From Kribbella soli (GTDB lineage Bacteria > Actinomycetota > Actinomycetes > Propionibacteriales > Kribbellaceae), in NCBI RefSeq assembly GCF_004331345.1, contig NZ_SJJZ01000001.1, positions 1,984,001 through 2,048,000 of the forward strand: 64,000 nucleotides of DNA, written 5' to 3'. Both the position numbers and the translations under genes were made by a program. The notes below the pieces were generated by a model. The model did no database searches, had not been told where the DNA came from, and saw only the letters and a list, made by a program, of their open reading frames with translations. Of this stretch, positions 33,554 through 42,428 are shown piece by piece; position 1 is the first letter of the stretch, and each line of letters opens with the position of its first letter.

Positions 33554-35286
33554 GGGATCACCGCCGTCACGACGTAGGCACCGGCCTCGGGATCAGACCA
33601 GGTGACCGCTCCCCCGACCGCACCGACCCGATCGCCGACCGCCGTGAGATCCGGTGTCCGGATGGTCGCGGACTCCGTCTCCACACTCACGGTCAGCGAC
33701 TCCGCGACCTGGCGGACCTCGATCCGGCACCGTGTGGCAACAGACGGCTGTACGACGCTACCGACTGCGGCAGCGACGGTCGCATAGGCAGCCATCGCCA
33801 CCTCCGTTGTCAGCGCGTCAGTGACCTGCATCGTGAGCTCCGCCGGTACGTCGGATGCCGCCACGAGCTCGACCAGAGCCTGCTCGAGACCCTCGTCGGC
33901 GAGCACGCTCGGAAACACCCCGTGCGCCAGCCGACGCAACTCGCTGAGAGCGTCGCCGACCTTGTTCTCCACCCTCTCGATCGTGATGCGCGTGTCGTGG
34001 TCGGCATCGGCGCGGGCAATGCGCAACTGGAGACCTACGCCGACCAGCCGTTGCTGCGCGCCGTCGTGCAGGTCGCGCTCGATCCGCCGGCGTTCGCCGT
34101 CCGATGCCGCGACGACCCGGCGCTGTGACGCGCGTACCTCTGCCAGTCGCGCTCGAGCGACCGTCGACAACTGTGCATTGTGAAGCGCCAACCGGGTCAC
34201 CGGGGACAGGCCCGCGAGGATCTCCGCCGGGTCCACACTGCGAGCGACAACGAGCCGAACGGTCGGCTCCGAGCCGTCGGTCAGGACGACAGTTCGGTCT
34301 GGCTCAGGTGGGACCACAACGGCAGCGCCGGACGGGTCGAGCCACCGGTCCGCCCCGGGCACCGCGAACTGAACATCGACGACGGCGCCGCGCCGTACGG
34401 ACTCTGCCGACAGACCGGCCACCACTCTCTCGACTGCGGCGCGGGTCCGCAGCACACCAAGGTGCAGCACGCACACCGCCGCTCCAACAGCGGCGACGGC
34501 CAAGGGTTCCAACGGGAGTCTGACGGCGGACAGCTCGATGCTCTCAAAGATCAGCCACCGTACGACGGTCAGCCCTCCGAGCGCCGTCAGAGCAGCCAGC
34601 GCCGCGCCGCTCACCAGCCGAGACGAACGGTTCATGAGAGTCGCGGCGACGGCCGATCCACCGATCACAACGATGCTGACGATTGCCGCTGTGGTGATCG
34701 CCATCGCGGCGCGGGTCCCGACCAGCTCGCCGAGGAGTGGGGAGACGTCGGCGCAGGTCTGGGTGCAGCCCGGATCGGCGAGGGGGTCATACGCGAGCAC
34801 ATGAACGCCGGCGGCAACGACGGCGATCCCCGCGATGACCATCACGAGCCGGTCCGCTCGTGGCTCTACTCGGGCCGGCCAGAGTAGAGCCGCCGCGGCG
34901 ATCGCCGCCACGGCCAGCGGTGTCGTCGCGAGAGTAGCGGCGCGCAACGAGTCCGGCAGCCACTCCTGCGAGGCCCACAGCGGCAGGATCGCCGCAACGC
35001 CGGCCAGAGCGAGCGCTGCCGAGGCGCGGCCGCTGTGCGAGCGTGCGGCCCAGGCCCCTGCGACGGAGACGGTGGCGGCCACGGCGACGACCAGGATGTA
35101 CCAGGCAGGCAGCCGCTGAAGCCGGGATGCGTTCGGATTCGCGAACGCGAACGGCAGGACGCAGACCACCACGACCGCGGCCGACAGCACCGTCGCGGAC
35201 ACAGCCAGGCCCGCACTGCGCGCCGCTACCACCGGACCTGCCCCGCCACCATGGTCACGCTTCTCATTGTGCGCTTGTGAAGTCAC
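33541..35286 (-). CDS. NarL-type sensor kinase with phospho-acceptor His but degenerate ATP-binding domain
   Basis: Encodes about 581 residues from GTG 35286 (TTG/GTG 35310 possible). About eight membrane helices fill the first 300 residues. The HisKA_3 dimerisation segment is intact, ERRRIERDLHDGAQQRLVG, with His at about residue 407. In the HATPase region the N-box Glu/Asn/Lys-His pattern is absent (AAYATVAAAVGSVVQPS) and no DxGxG motif remains (SVETESATI); only a GDRVGAVGG end resembles the family. It should accept phosphate but not bind ATP. It is coupled to the response regulator downstream and divergent from the binding-protein gene. Confidence 0.83.
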   Translation of the reverse strand: MTSQAHNEKRDHGGGAGPVVAARSAGLAVSATVLSAAVVVVCVLPFAFANPNASRLQRLPAWYILVVAVAATVSVAGAWAARSHSGRASAALALAGVAAILPLWASQEWLPDSLRAATLATTPLAVAAIAAAALLWPARVEPRADRLVMVIAGIAVVAAGVHVLAYDPLADPGCTQTCADVSPLLGELVGTRAAMAITTAAIVSIVVIGGSAVAATLMNRSSRLVSGAALAALTALGGLTVVRWLIFESIELSAVRLPLEPLAVAAVGAAVCVLHLGVLRTRAAVERVVAGLSAESVRRGAVVDVQFAVPGADRWLDPSGAAVVVPPEPDRTVVLTDGSEPTVRLVVARSVDPAEILAGLSPVTRLALHNAQLSTVARARLAEVRASQRRVVAASDGERRRIERDLHDGAQQRLVGVGLQLRIARADADHDTRITIERVENKVGDALSELRRLAHGVFPSVLADEGLEQALVELVAASDVPAELTMQVTDALTTEVAMAAYATVAAAVGSVVQPSVATRCRIEVRQVAESLTVSVETESATIRTPDLTAVGDRVGAVGGAVTWSDPEAGAYVVTAVIPCES

Positions 35287-35383
35287 AGTTGGGTGCAGTG
35301 GTAGCCACATTCGATCCGCGTGCCAGCACGGTCGGCGGAAGAGTGCGCCACTCGTAGCGTCTGGAGTAGCGGACGTTACTCAG

Positions 35384-35402
35384 CGTCCAAATCTTCTGGA
35401 CG
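35384..35402. promoter_or_regulatory. Inverted repeat in front of the binding-protein gene
   Basis: CGTCCA (35384-35389) and TGGACG (35397-35402) are 6-bp inverted arms spaced by 7 bp, ending a few bases before the GGGGGAGGA ribosome site. NarL-family dimers bind short inverted heptamers, so it could be a target of the nearby regulator. Low certainty. Confidence 0.3.
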
Positions 35403-35416
35403 TAGGGGGAGGAACC

Positions 35417-36898
35417 ATGAACGGAGTGCGCAAACGCGGCCTCAGCTACGGCCTCGTCGGCATCATGCTGATGGCACCGCTTGGCTGTGGTGCGAAGGCT
35501 GTCGACAAGGCCGGCGGGGACAGCGCCGTACTGACGCTGGCCACCATCGACGACGTGAACAACAACGGTCAGTCGTTCGGCCCGCAGGCCTTTGTCGACA
35601 ACCTCCGCACGGTGTCCGGCGGCCGGCTGAAGGTCCAGATCAAGAAGAACTACGGCGCGGGCGACGCAAAGGCTGAATCCGCCATCGTGAAGGCGATCGC
35701 GGCCGGTGAGATCGACGGTGGCTGGCCGTCGACGCGAGCGTTCGCAGGAGCCGGGATCACCAGTCTCCAGGCCGTCGAGGCGCCGATGACCATCACCAAC
35801 TACGCCGCGGAGAAGCAACTGGTGACCGCACCGGTCGCCAAGACCCTGCTCGCCGGCCTGGACAGCACCGGAGTCGTCGGCCTCGGACTGGCAGTCGGAC
35901 CGCTCCGCCGGCCGTTCGCCGCGAAGCAGCCGCTGCTCGGACCGGCTGACTGGACGGGTACGCCGTTCCGGACCTACAACTCGCCCGTGCAGGAGGAGGC
36001 CATCCGCGCGCTGGGCGGTACGCCGGTGAACTTCGGGATCGAGTGGGGCGGCGAGATCAAGGCCGGTCGCCTTCGCGGCGCCGAGTTCGACGTCCCGCAG
36101 TACGCCAAGACCGACACTGCTGTCGCGCCCCAGGTCACCGCCAATGTCGTGCTGTGGCCGAAGGTCTTCGTCCTGAGCTTCAGCCGGCAACGGTTCGATG
36201 CCCTCACCGACCAGCAGCGGAGCTGGATCCGGGATGCGGCGGAGCGGGCGACGAAGACCTCCGTCGACGCCAGCTACGAGGAGTCGACCATCGCCGGCGA
36301 CATGTGTAGTGACGGCGTCCGTTTCATCAGCGCCACACCAGGTGAGGTCGCCGGCCTGCGCAGGAAACTGCAGCCCGTACTGGATCGGCTTGCAGCCGAC
36401 CCGAAGAGCGGGCCGATGCTGAAGGAGATCCAGGCCATCGCGACGGCCAATCCGCTGGCTGACGTCCCGAACGTGCCGGAAGCCTGCCGGCAGACGGGTA
36501 AGGAAGCGCCTGCGCCCAAGATTCCTCAGGAGGTCTCCGCGCTGCCGAACGGTGTCTACCGGGTGGAAATCACCCTCGAGGACGTGCACGCAGCAGGTCT
36601 GGACAACTCGGACGGAACTTCGGGGACCTGGACTCTGACTGTGCGGAACGGGACGTTCGAGAGCCGCTGCCGGCCCATCGGCGATCCCGAGGATGACTGC
36701 GGTCACACCATCACCGACGGCCCGCTCGTCGTCGGCGATCTCCGCGGCACCGGTCACCAGGTCTGGCTCGTGCCGAAGGGAAAGGACCGGCCGTTCCACC
36801 TCATCTGGGCAGTCGACGGCAACAGTCTCACCTTCAGCCAAGCATCAAGCTCGTACCCGTCCGAGATGGACATCGAGCCGTACCAGAAGATCGGCTAG
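35417..36898 (+). CDS. TRAP (DctP-type) substrate-binding lipoprotein with extra C-terminal domain
   Basis: Encodes 493 residues from ATG 35417, preceded by GGGGGAGGA. The signal ends in lipobox LMAPLGC, so it is probably an outer-leaflet lipoprotein. The DctP fold (about 40-370) shows GRLKVQIKKNYGAGDAKAE and the ligand Arg region WTGTPFRTYNSPVQEEAIRALGGTPV. A C-terminal domain (about 380-490, beginning LPNGVYRVEITLEDVHAAG) with strands typical of a small beta-barrel follows. No TRAP permease genes are near. It sits between two kinases, overlapping the second at its end, which suggests a sensory rather than transport role. Confidence 0.83.
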   Translation: MNGVRKRGLSYGLVGIMLMAPLGCGAKAVDKAGGDSAVLTLATIDDVNNNGQSFGPQAFVDNLRTVSGGRLKVQIKKNYGAGDAKAESAIVKAIAAGEIDGGWPSTRAFAGAGITSLQAVEAPMTITNYAAEKQLVTAPVAKTLLAGLDSTGVVGLGLAVGPLRRPFAAKQPLLGPADWTGTPFRTYNSPVQEEAIRALGGTPVNFGIEWGGEIKAGRLRGAEFDVPQYAKTDTAVAPQVTANVVLWPKVFVLSFSRQRFDALTDQQRSWIRDAAERATKTSVDASYEESTIAGDMCSDGVRFISATPGEVAGLRRKLQPVLDRLAADPKSGPMLKEIQAIATANPLADVPNVPEACRQTGKEAPAPKIPQEVSALPNGVYRVEITLEDVHAAGLDNSDGTSGTWTLTVRNGTFESRCRPIGDPEDDCGHTITDGPLVVGDLRGTGHQVWLVPKGKDRPFHLIWAVDGNSLTFSQASSSYPSEMDIEPYQKIG

Positions 36899-38391
36899 GA
36901 CAGCCGACGCCGACACGGGACGGTGGCAGTCACCGTCGTACCGGCTCCGGGTGGACTCTCCACCCGGAGCCGGCCGTCGAGGACGGCCAATCGGTCGGAC
37001 AGGCCGATCAGCCCCGACCCGGAAGCATCGGCTCCACCGCGCCCGTCGTCGGTGATGCTGACCTGCAGCACATCGCCGTACCGGCGTACGTCGATCTTGA
37101 TCCGGCCGGCGCCGGCGTGCTTGGCCGCGTTGGCCAATGCCTCTGAACAGACGTAGAACAACGCGGTCTCGGCGTCGGCGTCACCGGCAGAGTCGTTGCC
37201 GTAGCCAACCACCACCTCGACCGGAGCTCGTGCGGCCAGGATTTGAAGGGCATCGCGTAGCCTCCCTTCCCCCAGCGTCGCGGGTGGAATGCCTGCCACC
37301 AGGTCGCCGATCTCTGCGATCGCGGTGGCGAGTTCTGCTTCCACAATGTCCAGCGCGGTCGCGGTCCCGACCTGTACGTCGGCCAGTTGGGCCTGGGCGT
37401 CGCTCAAGAGGGCCGCCACGTTCTGCCCCAGCTCTTCTGCCACCTCCTCGCGCTGACGGTCTGCGGCTGCGACGACGCGCGCACGCGCTGCCTCCAGTTC
37501 GCGCAGCCGGGCGAGCTGCTCGTCCTGGAGCCGGATGTTGGCCACCGCCAGCCGCACGGCTGTCTCGACCGCCCGGGCTGTGAGCGGATCCTCGAGCGCC
37601 GCCGACTGATGCGCAACGACAGCGACCGGTACGTCGGCCTCGCTCACCATGAGCAACTGCCGGTCTGCATGCCCACCGGCGAAGTCCTGCCAGCGGTGGA
37701 CTCTGAGGCTCGGATCGCCGAGCGCCCCGCCGAGTACCGAGGCGAAGCCGTCAAGCCCGGTCAACGGTCGACTGACCAGGACCGCGTCGGCGAGCCGTCG
37801 CCGTACTCGGAGCGCCGACCAGTACGCGACGGGGAAGGTCACAGCGACCAGTCCGAGGACGACCTGGTAGTCAAGAAGGGCGAGCGCCGGATCGAACGAT
37901 TCCTTGCTCTGGGCGAGCGACCAGCTGACGCCAAGTGTCACTGCCACCGCGCCGGCCGCCGCCACCGGATACCACCGAGCGCTCGGTGGGCGCATCGCGG
38001 CGCAGACGGCAACCAGAGCGAAGAGCAGAGCCACCCCGGGTTGCGGGACGAGGCCGAGAGCAACCACTCCCGCGAACGCGGCCACCAGCCAGGCGAATCG
38101 GCCGCGGATCAGGCCAGTCGGAAAGGCCACCAACGCCACCGCAAGCACCGCCTGATGCAGCGGGAGGGCCTGCACGAACACAGATCCGAGCAGCCAAGCA
38201 CCGCCGACGACGGCAACCATCACTCGCTGACGAGCCGGCCCGGTGGGCAAGCCCCCAGCAAGGATGAAGGCGACACCGACAGCGATGTCCACAGCGGTCC
38301 GCCACCCGTCGACCTGCGATGCCAGGTCTGCCCGCACGGCCAGCATCACCAGCCCACCAGTTGCGACCACCCCAGCCGCGAGCCTGACCAT
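36895..38391 (-). CDS. NarL-type sensor kinase with intact ATP-binding domain but no phospho-acceptor His
   Basis: Encodes about 498 residues from ATG 38391; the longer frame starts at TTG 38433 inside a terminator hairpin and is unlikely. Six or more membrane helices occupy the first 190 residues. At the dimerisation helix, where relatives read ERDLHDGAQQRL, this protein has AEELGQNVAALL: the His is Gly (about residue 322). The HATPase domain is complete, with N-box SEALANAAKHAGA and DDGRGGADASGSGLIGLSDRL. It should bind ATP but cannot autophosphorylate on the usual His. No regulator gene is adjacent on this side. Confidence 0.83.
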   Translation of the reverse strand: MVRLAAGVVATGGLVMLAVRADLASQVDGWRTAVDIAVGVAFILAGGLPTGPARQRVMVAVVGGAWLLGSVFVQALPLHQAVLAVALVAFPTGLIRGRFAWLVAAFAGVVALGLVPQPGVALLFALVAVCAAMRPPSARWYPVAAAGAVAVTLGVSWSLAQSKESFDPALALLDYQVVLGLVAVTFPVAYWSALRVRRRLADAVLVSRPLTGLDGFASVLGGALGDPSLRVHRWQDFAGGHADRQLLMVSEADVPVAVVAHQSAALEDPLTARAVETAVRLAVANIRLQDEQLARLRELEAARARVVAAADRQREEVAEELGQNVAALLSDAQAQLADVQVGTATALDIVEAELATAIAEIGDLVAGIPPATLGEGRLRDALQILAARAPVEVVVGYGNDSAGDADAETALFYVCSEALANAAKHAGAGRIKIDVRRYGDVLQVSITDDGRGGADASGSGLIGLSDRLAVLDGRLRVESPPGAGTTVTATVPCRRRLS

Positions 38392-38428
38392 GCCTCCGAC
38401 TGTCGCCCGGCCGGCTTCCAACAGCAAG

Positions 38429-38461
38429 TGCAAGGCCCAGTCGGGGTGACTGGGCCTTGCA
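38429..38461 (-). terminator. Hairpin terminator after the helicase gene
   Basis: A perfect 14-bp stem (38429-38442 with 38448-38461, TGCAAGGCCCAGTC and its complement) around a 5-nt loop lies 5 nt after the helicase stop on the minus strand. The following minus-strand bases (TTGCTGTTGG) are only moderately T-rich. It separates the helicase from the downstream kinase gene. Confidence 0.7.
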
Positions 38462-38466
38462 GTGGG

Positions 38467-40167
38467 TCAGCGGCTTCGGCGGGAGCTGCCGGCGCGCGAG
38501 CCTGCGGAGAACGCAGCGGCTCCGGCGGGACGGGCCGCTGATCCCGGAGTGCTCGTGCTGTAGCTCTTCGGGCCGCCCGAGCCGGCGCGGGACTTGGAGC
38601 GACCGGAGCTCCGCGAGCCACCGGACGCACGAGTCGCCTGGCCGGAACCCGTTTGGCTTGACCGCTTGCCAGTCGCCTGCTGAGCGGGGCCCGAAGCGCG
38701 CCGGCGGCGATTGCCTCGGCCCGATCCGCTGCCGCCCGAGCTCGCGACGCGTTCCTGCTGGACCGGCCTGGCCGTCGGCGCGACGAAGGCTCGTTCGCCC
38801 GGGGCCAGCTCGGACAGCAGCGGGTGGTCGGCGCCGAGCTTGGTGACCTTCGGCGCGATACCGGCCTTGCGGGTCAGGTCGCGGACGTCGCGAACCTGGT
38901 CGTCGGTCATGAGGGTGACTACGGTGCCTTCGGCTCCTGCGCGGGCCGTGCGGCCCGAGCGGTGCAGGTACGCCTTGTGCTCGATCGGCGGGTCGGCGTG
39001 GATCACCAGCGTCACGTTGTCGACGTGGATGCCACGGGCCGCGATGTCGGTGGCGACCAGCGTCTTCGCCGTACCGTCGGAGAAGGCCTCCAGGTTGCGC
39101 GTACGGGCGCCCTGGGACAGGTTGCCGTGCAACTCGACCGCGGGAACGCCTAGAGCGATTAGCTTCTTGGTGAGCGACTTGGCGCCGTACTTCGTCCTGG
39201 TGAACACCAGCGAGCGGCCCGGCGCGGCCGTCAGGTCGACGAGAACCGGGAGCCGGGTGTCGGGCTGGACGTGCAGGACGTGATGCGTCATCTGGGAGAC
39301 CGGCGAGCGGGCCGAGTCGACGCTGTGCGTGACCGGGTCGGTCATGAAGCGCCGGACAAGAACGTCGACGCCGGCGTCCAGCGTGGCGGAGAACAGCAAC
39401 CGCTGCGCTGTGGCAGGCGTTGCCTCGAGGATCCGGCGTACGGCGGGCAGGAACCCGAGGTCGGCCATGTGGTCGGCCTCGTCGAGCACGGTGATCTCGA
39501 CCGCGCCGAGCTTCGCGTGACCGGCCTGGACATGGTCCTCGAGCCGTCCCGGGCAGGCGACGACGATGTCGGCGCCCTTGCGCAGGCCGGTGATCTGCGG
39601 GCCGTGACCGACACCGCCGAAGATCGTCATCGAGCGCAGGCCGAGCGTGTCGGCGAGCGGTGCGATCGAGGCCTGGATCTGGGTCGCGAGCTCGCGGGTC
39701 GGAGCGAGGATCAGCGCGCGCGGGTAGTTGGGGCGGCGCTTGGTGGTACTGGCCGCGAGCCGGGCGAGGACCGGCAGGACGAACGCGTAGGTCTTGCCCG
39801 ATCCGGTCCGTCCGCGACCGAGAACATCCTTGCCGGCCAACGAATCCGGCAGCGTGGCGGCCTGGATCGGGAACGGCTTCTCTACCCCGGCCGCGGCCAG
39901 GGTGGCCACCAGCCGATCGGGTACGCCGAGCTCGGCGAAGCTGCGGTTGTCGGGGGCAACCGTTTCGGTCACCTCGTCATCGTTGCTGATGGCAACTTCG
40001 AGCTGCTGCTCGGCGACGGCGGGCTGCTGGTTGCGTGCGGCACCGGAACGGCGCCGGCGTCGCGGCCGTGACTGCCCGTCCCTGGCCGGCTGGTCGCCGG
40101 CGGGCTTGCGGGACTGGGAGGTGGATTGGTTGGACGTGGTTGTAGACGTGAGGCGGCGAGCCGCCAT
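38467..40167 (-). CDS. DEAD-box RNA helicase, RhlE-like
   Basis: Encodes 566 residues. A basic, disordered N-terminus (about 1-70) precedes the Q-motif region FAELGVPDRLVATL...KPFPIQAATLP, motif I GRGRTGSGKTYAF, motif Ia PTRELATQIQ, motif II VLDEADHMADLGF, motif III LLFSATLD, motif V VATDIAARGIHVDNV and motif VI HRSGRTARAG. A Ser/Gly/Arg-rich tail of about 110 residues follows and probably binds RNA. It unwinds structured RNA or assists ribosome assembly and RNA decay. About 190 bp upstream hold no gene and may form a long leader, as is common for this class. Confidence 0.92.
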   Translation of the reverse strand: MAARRLTSTTTSNQSTSQSRKPAGDQPARDGQSRPRRRRRSGAARNQQPAVAEQQLEVAISNDDEVTETVAPDNRSFAELGVPDRLVATLAAAGVEKPFPIQAATLPDSLAGKDVLGRGRTGSGKTYAFVLPVLARLAASTTKRRPNYPRALILAPTRELATQIQASIAPLADTLGLRSMTIFGGVGHGPQITGLRKGADIVVACPGRLEDHVQAGHAKLGAVEITVLDEADHMADLGFLPAVRRILEATPATAQRLLFSATLDAGVDVLVRRFMTDPVTHSVDSARSPVSQMTHHVLHVQPDTRLPVLVDLTAAPGRSLVFTRTKYGAKSLTKKLIALGVPAVELHGNLSQGARTRNLEAFSDGTAKTLVATDIAARGIHVDNVTLVIHADPPIEHKAYLHRSGRTARAGAEGTVVTLMTDDQVRDVRDLTRKAGIAPKVTKLGADHPLLSELAPGERAFVAPTARPVQQERVASSGGSGSGRGNRRRRASGPAQQATGKRSSQTGSGQATRASGGSRSSGRSKSRAGSGGPKSYSTSTPGSAARPAGAAAFSAGSRAGSSRRSR

Positions 40168-40360
40168 AGTGGTACTCCAAAAGTTCGGGGGTCGTCCTGC
40201 CCGGCGCGGCCGGTGGGCCGCGGCGCGTGGTGGTCGACTGCTGGCGCACAGTAGTTGCGCTCACCGGCCCGAGGCAGAACTGGGCGGGCCGTCCTCAGCA
40301 GTTTACGGCACAACTGGGCCGTTTCTTACGGGACGCTCGTCACACGGGTAGGTTCTGCAC

Positions 40361-40870
40361 GTGACTGAACAGTTTCGGGTCGACCCGCCGACGGTCGCCG
40401 ACGAGCGGGCAATGCTGCAGGGATACCTCGATTTCCATCGGGGGACGCTGCTGTGGAAGCTCTCCGGGCTCACCGATGAGCAGCTCGTCCAGCGCGCCGT
40501 GGACCCGTCCAGCATGTCGTTGATCGGACTCGTCCGGCACATGAGCGAGGTCGAGAAGTACTGGTTCCATCGCGCCCTGGCCGGCCACGACTCGCCCCCG
40601 AAGTACTGGAGTGCCGAGTTCCCCGACGGCGACTTCGACCATGTCGATCCGGCGATCGTCGCGGAGGACCTCGAGGACTTCCGCCAGATCGTCAAGACCT
40701 CGGACGCCCTGGCCGCGAACTACGCGCTGGCCGACACGTTCCTCCGCCCCGGCCAGGAACCGCCGCACTCGCTCCGCTACCTCTACATGCACATGATCCA
40801 GGAGTACGCCCGCCACAACGGCCACGCCGACCTCCTCCGCCAACGCCTGGACGGCGCCACCGGCGAGTAG
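40361..40870 (+). CDS. DinB/DUF664 family protein
   Basis: Encodes 169 residues from GTG 40361. Pattern: ERAMLQGYLDFHRGTLLWKLSGL at the start, LVRHMSEVEKYWFHRALAG with the first metal His (about 60), and YMHMIQEYARHNGHADLLRQRLDG with the H...H pair at the C-terminus. This is the DUF664 group linked with mycothiol chemistry. It is convergent with the TetR gene, 3 bp apart. It shares the layout of the gene at 8550 but is a distant paralogue. Confidence 0.82.
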   Translation: MTEQFRVDPPTVADERAMLQGYLDFHRGTLLWKLSGLTDEQLVQRAVDPSSMSLIGLVRHMSEVEKYWFHRALAGHDSPPKYWSAEFPDGDFDHVDPAIVAEDLEDFRQIVKTSDALAANYALADTFLRPGQEPPHSLRYLYMHMIQEYARHNGHADLLRQRLDGATGE

Positions 40871-40873
40871 GCC

Positions 40874-41542
40874 TTACGGCTTGATCGAGTTGATCAAGCC
40901 GACAATGTCGGTGGTCACGCCTCGGACGCCGGGGATGCGGGTCAGGCGGAGCAGACGGTCCACGAGCGGGACGGCGCGGTCGATCAGGGCGCGGCTTCGG
41001 CGGACGTCCTCGGACTGGTCGTGGACCCAGAACAGGACCACGCCCATCTGGAGCAGCCAGAGCAGTTCGGGGAGTTCGGCCTTGAGGTCGGCGGCCAACT
41101 TCAGGTCGGAGCCGTCGATGACGCGCCGGAAGATCTCGACACTCGCGTCCCTCGCCGGGCGGGATTCCTCGCTGAACGGCGACAGCGGACTGCGCGGATC
41201 GGCCGCCGTCTTGAAGAACGTGCCGGCGAACTCGTGGTACGGCGCGGACACGTCCAGCCAGGTCCGCAGTACGCCGGCCAACCGCGGCACGAACGCCTTC
41301 TCGGTCACGAGAATCGGCTCGACCGCCTCGCGGTGCTGGTCCTGCAGCAGGTCGTAGTACGCCTGCATGAGGTGGTCCTTGGAACCGTAGTAGTAGTACG
41401 CGTTCCCCACCGACACGCCGGCCTCGTTGGCGATCGCGCGCATCGTGGTCTTCCCGTACCCCTGCTCCCGGAACAACCGCAGCGCGGTCGACAGGATCAG
41501 CTCACGTGTCTGCTCACCCTTCGCGGTCGCACTGTCCGTCAC
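40874..41542 (-). CDS. TetR/AcrR family regulator
   Basis: Encodes about 222 residues from GTG 41542; a further GTG at 41566 is in frame but overlaps the perfect GGAGGTGAT sequence expected to bind the ribosome. The helix-turn-helix is textbook: LILSTALRLFREQGYGKTTMRAIANEAGVSVGNAYYYYGSKDHLMQAYY (residues about 14-62, in two parts). The ligand domain contains several Trp and Phe residues. It is the last gene of a minus-strand operon whose upstream region carries two copies of TTGAACAYGTTCAA, the likely operators. Confidence 0.87.
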   Translation of the reverse strand: MTDSATAKGEQTRELILSTALRLFREQGYGKTTMRAIANEAGVSVGNAYYYYGSKDHLMQAYYDLLQDQHREAVEPILVTEKAFVPRLAGVLRTWLDVSAPYHEFAGTFFKTAADPRSPLSPFSEESRPARDASVEIFRRVIDGSDLKLAADLKAELPELLWLLQMGVVLFWVHDQSEDVRRSRALIDRAVPLVDRLLRLTRIPGVRGVTTDIVGLINSIKP

Positions 41543-41924
41543 ACCCGTCAGCGTAATCACCTCCACTCAACCGCCGCAGCCCCGCCGCCGCTTGAACGAT
41601 CGCCCGCGCCACCGGCCGCATCGCTGGACTCGCCAGCCGTACGGCGGTGTGCCGGTGTTCCCCCGTGGCCCACAGACACACGATCCAGGCGCGATCGCCG
41701 ACGTACACCGACCCGTCGTCGGCGACCACCGTCACGTCCCGCAGCGTCGCGTCATGATCCAGCGCGGGGTAGAGCGCCCGCGCATCCGTCGACCCCGCCG
41801 CGACGAACCGCAGACGCACCACCCCGCCATACCCGTCCGGCGCCGGGTGCTGCGCCGCCAGCCAGTCCTTGAACCGGCGGCACATTCCGCAGTGGGCGTC
41901 GTACAGCACCGTCAACTCACGCAC
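41514..41924 (-). CDS. DCC1-like thiol-disulfide oxidoreductase family protein (DUF393)
   Basis: Encodes 136 residues. The family hallmark is at the N-terminus: LTVLYDAHCGMCRRFKDWLA, with the CxxC redox pair at about residues 12-15. A later DRAWIVCLWATG segment and two hydrophobic helices complete the domain. Such proteins are small, membrane-associated thioredoxin-like redox proteins. It overlaps the TetR gene by about 30 bp and is 13 bp after the membrane-protein gene, so all three form one operon. Confidence 0.85.
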   Translation of the reverse strand: MRELTVLYDAHCGMCRRFKDWLAAQHPAPDGYGGVVRLRFVAAGSTDARALYPALDHDATLRDVTVVADDGSVYVGDRAWIVCLWATGEHRHTAVRLASPAMRPVARAIVQAAAGLRRLSGGDYADGCDGQCDREG

Positions 41925-41937
41925 GGCCGGGCGGCCT

Positions 41938-42372
41938 TCAATATCCGTACCGGGCGGCCTGCTCGGTCATCGTGACCGGCTGGATGTTGTCGTTCGGCGG
42001 CACCGGCGGGCGGGTCATGCTGTCGAGCCGGCTGCGGGTGCGGATCTTGTTGAAGATCCACACGTTCGTCAGGTGCACCACGCCGAGCACCAGCATCACG
42101 ATCCCGAGCTTCACGCTGAGCTGCTCGAACACCCCGCTCGCGTCCAGCACCGGGCTCCCGCTGCGCAGGAACAGCGTCACGAACCCGAGGTTGATCAGGT
42201 AGAAGCCGACCACCAGCAACCGGTTCACTGCGTCGGCGAAGTCGGCGTTCCCGTGGAAGACGTCGACCAGGAAGATCCGCCCGTTCCGGCTCAGCGTCCG
42301 CGCCACCCAGATCGTCAGCGGTACGGCGATCAGCAGGTAGACCAGGTACGTCGTGACTGTCATGTCCATCAT
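41938..42372 (-). CDS. Small integral membrane protein
   Basis: Encodes about 144 residues; ATG 42372, 42369 and 42363 and GTG 42381 are all possible starts, with GGGG just upstream of 42372. Three membrane helices are visible: TTYLVYLLIAVPLTIWVA (residues about 5-22), LLVVGFYLINLGFVTLFL (about 48-66) and LGIVMLVLGVVHLTNVWIF (about 85-103). The NRLLVVGFYLINLGF block is conserved in related actinobacterial proteins of unknown role. It is the first gene of the operon with the DCC protein and the TetR regulator. Confidence 0.75.
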   Translation of the reverse strand: MMDMTVTTYLVYLLIAVPLTIWVARTLSRNGRIFLVDVFHGNADFADAVNRLLVVGFYLINLGFVTLFLRSGSPVLDASGVFEQLSVKLGIVMLVLGVVHLTNVWIFNKIRTRSRLDSMTRPPVPPNDNIQPVTMTEQAARYGY

Positions 42373-42384
42373 GATCCCCACTTC

Positions 42385-42398
42385 TTGAACACGTTCAA
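42385..42398. promoter_or_regulatory. TetR operator candidate, site 1
   Basis: TTGAACACGTTCAA, a 14-bp palindrome with one central mismatch pair, lies 13 bp upstream of the membrane-protein start. It matches site 2 (42429-42442) except for one base. Confidence 0.7.
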
Positions 42399-42428
42399 CT
42401 CTATCGGTCCTGACCGTACGCCGCTCTT

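Noticed and set aside
38392..38433. TTG start at 38433 for the second kinase
   Set aside because: It lies inside the helicase terminator hairpin, has no ribosome site, and an ATG at 38391 begins just before the first membrane helix.
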